A stretch of 22,194 nt of DNA, taken from assembly GCA_037176905.1 (NCBI GenBank), contig JBBBWG010033574.1, positions 17,036 through 39,229 on the forward strand, read 5' to 3'. Source of the DNA: Azolla pinnata. Its lineage: Eukaryota > Streptophyta > Polypodiopsida > Salviniales > Salviniaceae. A program made the position numbers and the translations under genes. The notes under the pieces were generated by a model. The model did no database searches. It was given only the letters and a program-made list of their open reading frames with translations, and was not told where the DNA came from. Below, piece after piece: positions 1-11,748 of the stretch; positions within the stretch are counted from its first letter, which is position 1; every line of letters starts with the position of its first letter.

Positions 1-1000
1 GTTGTCATACTGCTCAAATACTTTTTAATAGAAGGGTTCCATAGGTATAAAAGATATGAGAAGTATAGTTAGGAATAGTCCAATGGAACTTGTGGGTGGT
101 CATGTGTTCCTCTATTATCAGGGGCGGAAAAATGCTTGTGGTGGAGATTATGCAAGAAGCTTGGAAGTAGTTGATATTTACAACAGTGATCTAACAACTG
201 GTGCGCGTATTATACTGACTTCATATGATTCCCCCACCGGACCATATGTCGGGCAGTTCTTTCGTGACAGCTAAAGGTTGGGAGGTAGTGGTGTCGTAAC
301 AAATTTGAGCCATATGCATGCTGAATCGCTCTAGAATTCGTCAGATATAATCGGACCGAGATAGATATAACTATCACGAATGTCGATTCCAAGTGATCTT
401 CATCCCAAGAATATGATGCGCCAGACCAGGGTCCTTCATTGCAAATTTCATCAGCAATTGGCCCATTGATATTGGTCAGTGTGATAGTATGATAGGCAAT
501 TCAAATGCTATAATAGATATCTAAGCGTTTAACTTTCCTGCATCATTGCCGACGTTGGCATGTTTTCCTAGTATCATAAGGTACGCCATGTTAATGCTAT
601 AAGCCTCTAACATATTATTGCCCATCTATTCTTTAGTTCTTTCCTTGTAATTTTTTTGACTGTTTCTCCTTCAAAATCTCATGTATTCTTTATAACCAAT
701 CGAAAAGAAATCGATTTGCAAAAATCAATAAATCAATCAATCAATCAATCAATAAATCAAATTTCCTGCAAGCACTAGAAACCCTTGTTAGAAATAAAAT
801 CGAACTGCTCTCTCTCGTACAACAGAACATACGAGCCGGAAAACAAAAACGAGTCTTGTTCATTAAAAAGCCCTCGTAAACTACACGATCCGACCGCAAA
901 TAATAATAAAAAAACTTACGGCAAGCACTTGAAATGCCAGATTTCCAAGTAGAAAATAGATCTATACATATGTATACAAAATGAATCTGTATATTTTATG
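1..1000. other. Intergenic sequence left of PRMT10, nothing recognised
   Basis: AT-rich sequence with no open frame that resembles a known protein. The longest frames (72 aa or less) have no domain character. A TATAAA-like string lies near 46-52 but no credible gene follows it. The only structured element is a short AATC microsatellite at 724-760. It could be old transposon debris, but nothing here proves that. Confidence 0.6.
724..760. repeat. (AATC)n microsatellite
   Basis: About nine tetranucleotide units of AATC/AATA type in a row, with two AATA interruptions. It sits about 530 bp upstream of the PRMT10 start codon in otherwise unstructured AT-rich sequence. Confidence 0.85.
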
Positions 1001-1078
1001 AAAATGCATTGAGCTCCGAAGTTTTCCCAAACTGCAGAAATGCCCCTCCTCGCCCACAAAAGCTCTTCTGAAGAAGCA

Positions 1079-1089
1079 AAACCCTAAAA
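1079..1089 (+). promoter_or_regulatory. Telo-box (AAACCCTAAAA) in the PRMT10 leader or promoter
   Basis: The string AAACCCTAAAA matches the plant telo-box, an element known near the transcription start of many plant housekeeping genes and bound by telomere-repeat-binding factors. It lies about 200 bp before the PRMT10 ATG, just ahead of a CTT-rich tract typical of plant 5' leaders. A TATA-like TATATTTTAT lies near 987-996. The actual transcription start cannot be fixed from the sequence. Confidence 0.5.
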
Positions 1090-1092
1090 CGC

Positions 1093-1220
1093 CTTCTTCT
1101 TCTTCTTCTTCTTCTTCTTCTTCTTTCTTCTTCTTCCCGTGCAGCTCAGAAAATCCCGGGTGCTGCTCAGACAGAAGAAACAGAAGAAACAGAAGAAGAA
1201 GAAAGAAGAAGAAAGAAGAA
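1093..1220 (+). repeat. CTT tract and GAA tract facing each other in the PRMT10 5' leader
   Basis: A nearly pure CTT tract (1093-1136) is followed after about 36 bases by a GAA-rich tract (about 1173-1220). The two are reverse complements with a few interruptions, so a transcript covering both could fold into a long imperfect hairpin. The spacer carries two copies of a GCTCAG string. The block ends about 65 bases before the PRMT10 start codon. Confidence 0.75.
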
Positions 1221-1286
1221 GTAGAGGCAGAGGCAGGATACGGAGAAACGGACAAAGCTAACATATATTCGCCCTGTGCTTTAGCA

Positions 1287-5345
<4,059 letters not shown>

Positions 5346-5785
5346 ATAGTTGGAAGTAAGAAGTTGATCTATTTACAGATTATTGTATCTGGCAACTGTG
5401 AACCGTTTAGGCAAGGTTCTGGACTTGACCGAAGCATAAGTGTGCTTCAAAAATTTTGTGGACGATCGATTGCAAAGTGTATTATAACATACATGCAACA
5501 TATAAGGTATTTATTCCCTGGAAAATGGTGGGAGCCGGAGCTTGGAGTTGTTGGTTGGCTATTTTGTACTTGACAACTAACTGGTTTCCTATCATTTTGG
5601 AAGTGATCTGTCTATTTCTTTCTACGATTACTTAACTTTTGAGACAGGGCAATATTATTCTTTGGTCGGTGGCAAAATGATGTATGTTTTATATCTTGGG
5701 ATAATACAACAGTTTTATTTTTTCTGTCCGAGTGAGTTTTTTCCTCCAAGGGGCGTGAAATAAAACCCTTCGGGCGGAAAGCTAC
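5346..5785 (+). other. PRMT10 3' UTR and short intergenic gap
   Basis: About 440 bp separate the PRMT10 stop from the TATA box of the next gene on the same strand. The gap therefore holds both the PRMT10 3' end and the next promoter. The 69-residue open frame at 5364-5573 has no recognisable domain and is most likely 3' UTR. No canonical AATAAA signal is obvious. Confidence 0.6.
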
Positions 5786-5793
5786 TATATATA
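5786..5793 (+). promoter_or_regulatory. TATA box of the HVA22-like gene
   Basis: TATATATA followed by GAAGGG lies 116 bp before the HVA22-like start codon. A pure CT tract at 5841-5861 then lies where a plant 5' leader would be. Spacing and leader composition are as expected for a TATA-driven plant promoter. Confidence 0.65.
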
Positions 5794-5840
5794 GAAGGGT
5801 TTATTTATGGAAAGTCGCTGCCTTTCCGTATTCTTCTTTG

Positions 5841-5861
5841 CCTCTCTCTCTCTCTCTCTCT
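5841..5861 (+). repeat. (CT)n microsatellite in the HVA22-like 5' leader
   Basis: About ten CT dinucleotides between the TATA box and the ATG. Pyrimidine tracts of this kind are common in plant leaders. It overlaps no coding exon. Confidence 0.85.
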
Positions 5862-5901
5862 GTTGTCTTTTTCTCAGAAAGGGAAAGCACAGGGTTTGAC
5901 A

Positions 5902-7610
5902 ATGATGGGTTCCCTCCTCACCAGGGGCCTTATGTGAGTATCTCAGATGCTTTGCATGCGTTGACTTTTGTAACACAGAATTCATGCTCCACATGCATGG
6001 CATGTGTTGCCGTTGACTTTTACCATCCTGAATGTCTCCAATCTTCTTTGCATGTCATGTGGTGCATCTGCATGCAATGCATCCAAATCCGTGCTCCACA
6101 TGCATGGAATGTGTCGTTGACTTTTTCCACCGAATCCCCCATCCATGCTATGTGTGGTGCATCTGCATGCCAAGCATGCAAATCCGTGCTCCACATGCAT
6201 GGCATGTGTCGTTGATTTTTACCATCCTCAATGCTGAATCCCCATGCATGCTATGCGTGGTGCATCTGCATGCAATGCATGCAAATCCATGCTCCACATG
6301 CATGGCATGCATGTGTCGTTGACTTTTGCCATGGGTGGATTCATGAGGTGTTTTTCTGCACCTTTGCGTGCAGAATGGCTCTCGGCTACGCGTACCCGGC
6401 TTACAAGTGCTACAAATCTGTCGAGATACCCAAGCCCGACGCCGAGCAACTCAGCTTCTGGTGCCAGTACTGGTAAAAAAAAACAAACAAACAAACAAAC
6501 AAACCCACATACACAAGTCGCTTCGATTCATTTCGTTGGGCATCTAAACCACAGAATGTCGCAGAACAGCTCCAAGACACCTGACCCCTGACGCTGGTTC
6601 TTTTCTTGGCAGGATCCTCATGGCACTGGTAACTATACTCGAGCGGTTCGGGGATATCTTCATCTCATGGTACCAAAAACCATGCCACTTATCATTGGCA
6701 TATGGACCCCTGATTAACACTGGCTCATGCACACTGGCTCATGCACAGCGCCAGCATATATACATGCATACATACATACATGCATCGATGCATGACCATG
6801 TTCAGCTTGTACTGCTAACTCTGTGTGCAACTTTGGAGCCAGGTTCCCGTTCTACAACGAGGCCAAACTAGCTTTCATCATTTACCTGTGGGCTCCAAAG
6901 ACACTGGTTTGTTCGGGCTGCAATCCATATAATTCTCTCTCTAAAAACTTCTTTAATCTTGATTAGCTAGTAGAATCTGTTTTCTCTCTAAAAGCTTATT
7001 TAATCTCGATTAGCAAGTATAATCTGTAGAGTGTTTTTAGCGATGGATCTGGGGGCTTTTCTGTTCAGGGCACCAGCTACGTCTACTCGTCGCTACTGAA
7101 GCCGCTGGTGTCGACGCACGAGGGCGAGATCGACCGCTGCCTGAACGAGCTCTCGACGCGAGCGGGCGACGTCGCGTACCAGTACTGGGCCAAAGGATCG
7201 GAGTTTGCGCAGTCGCGGGTCATGGAGCTGGTGCAGAGCACGATGGCGCAGGCATCACGTGCTTCCCGACAGGAAGGCTCGGTAAGTCCCTCTTGGGAAG
7301 GGAAAAGACTTTTACCACCGCAAGCATTACCAAGCCTAGAGAAGCATTACCAGACTTATCAGAAGCATTACCAGACTTACCAAGCATTACCAGACTTATC
7401 AAAAGCATTACCAGACTTATCAGAAGCATATTACCAGACTTACCAAGCATTACTAGACCTTACCAGAAGCATTACCAGAAGCATCTCTGCCAAGTCTGGT
7501 AAGTTCTGGAACCGCACTTAACTGACGGACATGGAACTCAAATCCAGGACCAGACGGGCGAGCACCCGCTGAAAGAGAGGCGCTGGTCGTGGTCAAAGCG
7601 AGCGGATTGA
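5902..7610 (+). CDS. HVA22-like protein (DP1/TB2/REEP family), six exons
   Basis: HVA22 proteins are small ER membrane-shaping proteins related to yeast Yop1 and human REEPs; barley HVA22 is induced by abscisic acid and stress. Coding exons: 5902-5933, 6374-6472, 6613-6669, 6843-6906, 7069-7281 and 7548-7610. All junctions are GT-AG and in phase, giving 175 residues. The 32-base first exon encodes MMGSLLTRGL and was found by matching the usual family N-terminus. Signature blocks: GYAYPAYKCYKSVE (15-28), FWCQYWILMALVTILERFGD (39-58), AKLAFIIYLWAPKT (70-83), then GTSYVY and STRAGD. Hydrophobic segments at about 5-20, 42-66 and 71-81 fit paired membrane hairpins. The C-terminal tail is basic (KERRWSWSKRAD). 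Two adjacent ATGs open the frame; either could start. The family is certain; the paralogue (plant HVA22 a-k) is not, though the MxGSxLTRGL start resembles the i/j/k type. Confidence 0.92.
5950..6335 (+). repeat. Minisatellite in HVA22-like intron 1, about four copies of 95-107 bp
   Basis: The string GCTCCACATGCATGG recurs at 5986, 6093, 6188 and 6292, giving periods of 107, 95 and 104 bp. Each unit also has GTCGTTGACTTTT or a close variant, and most have GTGGTGCATCTGCATGC. The array fills most of the 440-bp intron. It is dense in CATGCA/TGCATG (RY motif) and carries several TTGAC cores. The apparent open frames across it on both strands are by-products of the repeat. Confidence 0.9.
6474..6505 (+). 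repeat. A-run and (CAAA)n microsatellite in HVA22-like intron 2
   Basis: A run of A followed by about six AAAC units, immediately after the intron 2 donor GTAAAA. It is a simple repeat within a 140-bp intron. Confidence 0.8.
7321..7500 (+). repeat. Tandem array of about 20-bp units in HVA22-like intron 5
   Basis: About eight imperfect copies of a 19-21 bp unit with core AGCATTACCAGACTTA. The array fills most of the 266-bp last intron (7282-7547). It ends in CCAAGTCTGGTAAG, the reverse complement of the repeat core CTTACCAGACTTGG, so a local hairpin is possible. The exon 5 reading frame stays open through the whole array. Confidence 0.9.
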
Positions 7611-8683
7611 GGGGAAGCAACCGATGGAAGTTCCTCCACTTCAACCCTCCGCCGAATCCTAAACAATAACCCTGACTAAAAACATCCAGCCTTTAGATCA
7701 TTTTGCCAATACAGACGCCAAAAATCTGATGATAATCCATTCCTTTGTATGAACCCAACAAGCACTGTCGAAAAGACCAGCTTGATCCATTACATGCTCC
7801 TCCTCCTCCTCCTCCTGTTGGCCAGCATCGTTTGTGCACGACGCTGGCTTGATGATTTTGCTATTTGCCGCGATTCTCAGCACATTCCGTTGTGATGTAT
7901 AGGATCAGAATCTCACTCCACTAGTGCCCCACAACCGGATTCAGGTTGTTTGAAACAAAACCCAGGCTTCATAACCAAATATGTATGTATATATATACAC
8001 ACACCAAGTCCCATCTCATCGATCACAAGCAACAAACTCAAAATGATTTGTTTTATGACCATCAAGTTTCCAATGAATTTGATTGGAAAAAATCTATAAT
8101 ACACAGTCAAGAGGGAGCTTATTAATCTCTCACAAAATTGATCTTGATGATTTCCCTTTTGTTGCTTCTTCTTCTTCTTCTTCTTCTTCTTCTTCACCAT
8201 TGTGCAGAGTTCTTCCAGTGTTATTATTGCCGCTTTTTCGGGGGAAGCCTCCGAATGCTTTGACAGACAATGCCATCATTCATGCCATAACTACAAAAAT
8301 ACACATATGTACATTTTGAGCTTCTTTGTCTTCCATAGCCATTGCCGAGGTCGTTGTCATCGCTATCGTGATCGCCGCTGTCGTTCTCGCCGTCGCTATC
8401 ACGACCACCGACATCATCCTTGTCGCTGTCGCTATCGTCATTGTAGCCATCGCTATCATGAGAACAGACTGGCCAATCACCATCTTCTCCGTCATCGTCA
8501 TCCATCGACTGACGAAGACAGACTTGCCAATCCCACTGGCTTGCAACTTCGAGCTCGAATTCGTGTCAAAACACATGAAAAATCTTCTTCCTTCTCTCGG
8601 ATCAGATCGGATGGCAAAGAAACCATTTCTTTGTTCCCTTCGGGGCCCATTCATATTTCCACTACTAGATTAGCCCTCCTTCA
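7611..8683. other. Convergent 3' region between the HVA22-like and TPR genes
   Basis: This segment must hold the 3' UTRs of two genes transcribed towards each other. It contains CTC units at about 7797-7817, a TATATATA-like stretch near 7988-7996, a pure TTC tract at 8164-8195 and a run of GATAGCGA-type units at about 8335-8460 (minus-strand reading). The last gives a 93-residue acidic frame at 8224-8505 with no recognised domain. No polyadenylation signal could be assigned confidently. Confidence 0.6.
8164..8195. repeat. (TTC)n microsatellite
   Basis: About ten uninterrupted TTC units in the convergent intergenic region. It would lie in the 3' UTR of the minus-strand TPR gene if that transcript extends this far. 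Confidence 0.85.
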
Positions 8684-11665
8684 TCAGCAGCTTTTCCTGT
8701 TCTTCTTGCTCCTGTTCTTCTTCTTCACGGCTTGGTGGTGCGCGAGGCTGGATTTGCAAGTGGCAATGGCGCGGAAGAGCTCCGGGTCCTTGGAGAGATG
8801 CTGCAGGCTATGGAGGAGGGGGAGAGCTTCGTGGCAGCGCCAGAGGCCCATGAGAGCTCGGGCCTTGCGGAACAAGGCTTTGGCCATGGCAAGGTCCTCA
8901 TTGGCACGAGGAGGACGAGGATGATGATGATGATGATGCTGGCTGAGATCGCGAAGAAGACGATGGTGCTCATGGATCGAAGCTATGGCTGCCTCTGCAT
9001 CTTCCAGGGCTTTGCCATGTTCCCCAAGGCGCAGCCATATTTCGGCTCGATTCGACAAGCTCAGCACCTCCTCTTCCATCATCGTCGCCATCACCAGCAT
9101 CTTCTTCTTCTTCTTCTTCGTGTTCATCGACAAACTCCTCTTCTTCTCGCTCTCATCGCCATATCCACTGTTCGCTGCTTCATCCTCCCCGATTAGGGTT
9201 CTCGCCGCTGCTTTCAATGCCATCGTGTACATCATGCTTGCCTTTGTGAACTCCCCCCTCGCAAACAGCTCGTTCCCTCTCACTCGCAGAACACTCGGAC
9301 CCTCATCTCCATCTCCATCTCCTGCGCCATCTCCATCACCATCGCGGATCGATCCATCTCTTTCTTTTGGCTTGGTCCCATCCGAATCGGACTCTGAACC
9401 ATCGGCATGTTCGTCGTCTGCTTCGTCATCTGCTTCATGCTTTCGAACATCATCGATTGCATTCATCTCATTAGCATCTGTTCGGCCTATCCCTTCTCCC
9501 ACATCCGTATCCATGGCTCTTCTTCTTGCATTCTCTGCATGACAGTCTCCATTGCTCTCCCGCGCCACATCTGGCGAGCCATGGCCTAAACCTCCTTCAT
9601 CTCCCTGCACTTTCTCTGCCTCATTTATGGCATCTGTGTCTTGCCTACCACATATTTCGATGCCATCATCGGCACAAACTCTTGCTGAGCTGCGACCCAA
9701 TCCTTCTTCATCCGTTGATGCGTTCTCCTGATCTGCAACAGCAGCGCCTCTCGATGCATTCTCCTGATCTGGAACATCAAATCCTCTGTCATTTGATGCT
9801 TCCTCGTGATTCGCAACACCTAATCCTGCTTCGTTTGATGCATTATCATGATCTAAAACACCCGATTCTGCTTCTTCCGATTCGTTAACATGATCCACGA
9901 CACCTAACCCTGCTTCTTTTGAAGCGATATTATAATCTGCAGTGCTTATTCCTCCATCATCTGGTGCATCATGATGATATGAAATGCCTAATCCTTCTTC
10001 TTTTGATGCATTATCATGATCTGAAACACCCAATTCTGCTTCTTCCGATGTGCTAACATGATCCACAACACCTAATTCTGCTTTTTCTGCTGCACGAACA
10101 TGATCTGCGACACTTAATTCTGCTTCTTTTGATGCGATATCATGATCCACATCGCCTAATCCTTCGTCATCCAGTGCATCATCATGATCTGAAATGCCTA
10201 ATCCTTCTTCTTTCGGTGCATCACCATGATCTGAAATGCCTAATCCCCCTTTTTTCGACGCTTCATCATGATGTGAAATGCCTAATCCTTCTTCTTTCAA
10301 CGCATCATCATGATCTGATATCTTCTCTTTCGATGCATCATTATGATCTGCAATGCCTAATCCTCTGTGATCTGATGCCTTCTTAGGATCAACAGCACCT
10401 GACCCTTCTTCTTCCGATGCGTCACCATGATCTACTATGCCTGATCCTCCGCCATCTGATGCATTCTTATGATCTACAATGACTAATCCATCATTTTCCA
10501 GCACCTTCTCATGACCTACAATGCCAGATCTTTCGTTTTCAGGCACCTTCTCACGATCTACAATTCCCAATCCTCCGTCTTCAGGCACTTTCTCACGATC
10601 TACAATCCCTGATCCTTCATTTTCCGGCGCCTTCTCATGATCTACAATGCCTGATCCTCCATCTTCCGATGCACGATTACGATCTACAATGTCGAACCCT
10701 TCTTTTTCCAATGCATCATCATGTTCTACAACACCCGATCCTTCGATCTTAGATGCGTCCTTGTGATTGACATCTGGACCCACATCAACATCGACAACAT
10801 CTAACGAACCTTTCAGCAGTCCTTGGTTGGAATTGGTATGAGACCCCATCTCGTCGATGCGCAGCTCACCATCACCATCACCATCATCCTCATCCTCATC
10901 CTCATCTTTATCAGTACCATCCCTATAATCATCTTCACCATCAGGGCAAGGAGCCGAAGGTCGAGAAGTCACAGGAAGCGACAGGAAGAGCAGATCGGAG
11001 CTATCCTCGACAGAGAGGATGACCTCTCCATTTGGCAAGCGGGTGAGGTAAGGCTCCCTGACAGCGACCTTCGAGCCCAGAGGGAAGAGGATCTGGGCTT
11101 GGGAAGAAGATCCGACAAAGGAGCCATTGCCGAGCATCACCGGGGTCTTCATCATCATCATCGAATCGCTGGCGATGTAGATGGGGGTAGCACGGCCCTC
11201 TTCATCTTCCAGCAGGTTCACGGCTATGGGGGAGGGGAGCAAGGAGCCAGAAGGGCCTACCTTCGTGCAGAGCGTGTTGACGCAGAAGGTTCCATGGAGG
11301 ACGCAGCTGCGATGAACCTTGCCCACCTTGAGATGCTTCAGAGTGGTAGGTTTCAGGGAAGCGATGGCGAGCAGCTGATCTGCAGAGGCGGGGCTCGAGC
11401 CGGCGATCTGCTGTGCTCCTCCTCGAAGCTTGGCTATGGCGCTCCCTTTCTTCTGCTCCTCCTCTGTTGCCTTGAACGCTCCCATCTCCAGTATGTAGGC
11501 GTCGTGCAGAGCTTCCATGTGAGCTGCTACCAGCACCTCCTTCTGGAAGGCCTCCGAAGCTCGCACCTTCTCCTCCAAGGTCGGGCTATGTCCGGCGCTT
11601 CCTATCACCACCATCGCCATGCATTCTGCAGCCGCCTGGTTGTGCCTCGTGGTCAGCAATGTCAT
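8684..11665 (-). CDS. TPR protein with long acidic 14-residue repeat region, intronless
   Basis: Single open frame of 993 residues. Residues 25-230 form a folded-looking N-terminal domain (LEEKVRASEAFQKEV, HRSCVLHGTFCVNTL, VAVREPYLTRLPNGEVILSV). Its layout resembles the module preceding TPR and SET domains in fungal SET-TPR proteins; that is recall-based inference, and no SET domain is seen here. Residues 245-300 are Asp/Glu-rich. Residues 303-658 are about 25 tandem 14-mers, consensus ASKEEGLGISDHDD. Residues 660-788 are more acidic linker. TPR-like helices follow: 791-822 (RVRGNELFARGEFTKASMMY), 867-900 (LSNRAEIWLRLGEHGKALED) and 923-955 (AKALFRKARALMGLWRCHEA), matching the co-chaperone-type TPR pattern. 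The tail is Lys/Arg-rich (KKKNRSKKNRKSC). A K6 run and an H6 run interrupt the TPR region. The first Met was taken; Met16 and Met18 are alternatives. It probably acts as a protein-interaction scaffold; the partner is unknown. Confidence 0.85.
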   Translation of the reverse strand: MTLLTTRHNQAAAECMAMVVIGSAGHSPTLEEKVRASEAFQKEVLVAAHMEALHDAYILEMGAFKATEEEQKKGSAIAKLRGGAQQIAGSSPASADQLLAIASLKPTTLKHLKVGKVHRSCVLHGTFCVNTLCTKVGPSGSLLPSPIAVNLLEDEEGRATPIYIASDSMMMMKTPVMLGNGSFVGSSSQAQILFPLGSKVAVREPYLTRLPNGEVILSVEDSSDLLFLSLPVTSRPSAPCPDGEDDYRDGTDKDEDEDEDDGDGDGELRIDEMGSHTNSNQGLLKGSLDVVDVDVGPDVNHKDASKIEGSGVVEHDDALEKEGFDIVDRNRASEDGGSGIVDHEKAPENEGSGIVDREKVPEDGGLGIVDREKVPENERSGIVGHEKVLENDGLVIVDHKNASDGGGSGIVDHGDASEEEGSGAVDPKKASDHRGLGIADHNDASKEKISDHDDALKEEGLGISHHDEASKKGGLGISDHGDAPKEEGLGISDHDDALDDEGLGDVDHDIASKEAELSVADHVRAAEKAELGVVDHVSTSEEAELGVSDHDNASKEEGLGISYHHDAPDDGGISTADYNIASKEAGLGVVDHVNESEEAESGVLDHDNASNEAGLGVANHEEASNDRGFDVPDQENASRGAAVADQENASTDEEGLGRSSARVCADDGIEICGRQDTDAINEAEKVQGDEGGLGHGSPDVARESNGDCHAENARRRAMDTDVGEGIGRTDANEMNAIDDVRKHEADDEADDEHADGSESDSDGTKPKERDGSIRDGDGDGAGDGDGDEGPSVLRVRGNELFARGEFTKASMMYTMALKAAARTLIGEDEAANSGYGDESEKKRSLSMNTKKKKKKMLVMATMMEEEVLSLSNRAEIWLRLGEHGKALEDAEAAIASIHEHHRLLRDLSQHHHHHHPRPPRANEDLAMAKALFRKARALMGLWRCHEALPLLHSLQHLSKDPELFRAIATCKSSLAHHQAVKKKNRSKKNRKSC
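9692..10759 (-). repeat. Coding minisatellite: about 25 copies of a 42-bp unit
   Basis: On the minus strand the sequence repeats every 42 bp. Each unit encodes 14 residues of the type ASxEEGLGIxDHDx. Most unit lengths are multiples of three; at least one unit is shortened (SKEKISDHDD, near residues 445-454) and others vary by one to three residues without loss of frame. Units differ at many positions, so the array is not freshly amplified. It makes up over a third of the TPR protein. Confidence 0.92.
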
Positions 11666-11740
11666 TCTGCTCCGCTCTGCTCCTCCTCCCTCTTCTTCTG
11701 TATGTAGATAGATGCAGGAATGCTGAGGTTTGGAAGCTTT

Positions 11741-11748
11741 TAGGGTTT
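11741..11748 (-). promoter_or_regulatory. Proximal telo-box of the TPR gene
   Basis: AAACCCTA on the minus strand, 76 bp upstream of the TPR gene ATG at 11665 and the first of the 12 in the array. Telo-boxes near transcription starts are known in plant genes. Which of the 12 is used here cannot be told from sequence. Confidence 0.45.

Noticed and set aside
56-274. 72-residue frame near the left edge, with a TATAAA string just before it
   Set aside because: No similarity to a known family was recognised, no introns or context support it, and the codon pattern looks random.
640-760. Possible 3' tail of a non-LTR element ending in AATC/AATA units
   Set aside because: No reverse transcriptase remnant or target-site duplication was seen; a simple microsatellite is enough to explain it.
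962-1264. 100-residue minus-strand frame with poly-Phe/Leu and poly-Glu runs
   Set aside because: It is the translation of the CTT and GAA tracts in the PRMT10 leader.
5838-6591. Several Cys/His/Met-rich open frames on both strands
   Set aside because: They are translations of the RY-rich minisatellite in HVA22-like intron 1 and the following exon 2. The apparent Cys/His spacing is not a zinc-finger pattern and the spliced gene explains the region.
8202-8924. 240-residue Arg/His/Ser-rich frame on the plus strand
   Set aside because: It spans TTC and GATAGCGA repeats and the 3' end of the TPR gene in antisense; no domain is visible.
10823-11707. 294-residue open frame on the plus strand opposite the TPR gene
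   Set aside because: It is the complement of the 993-residue TPR frame, has low-complexity Ile/Thr and Arg-rich parts and no recognisable domain.
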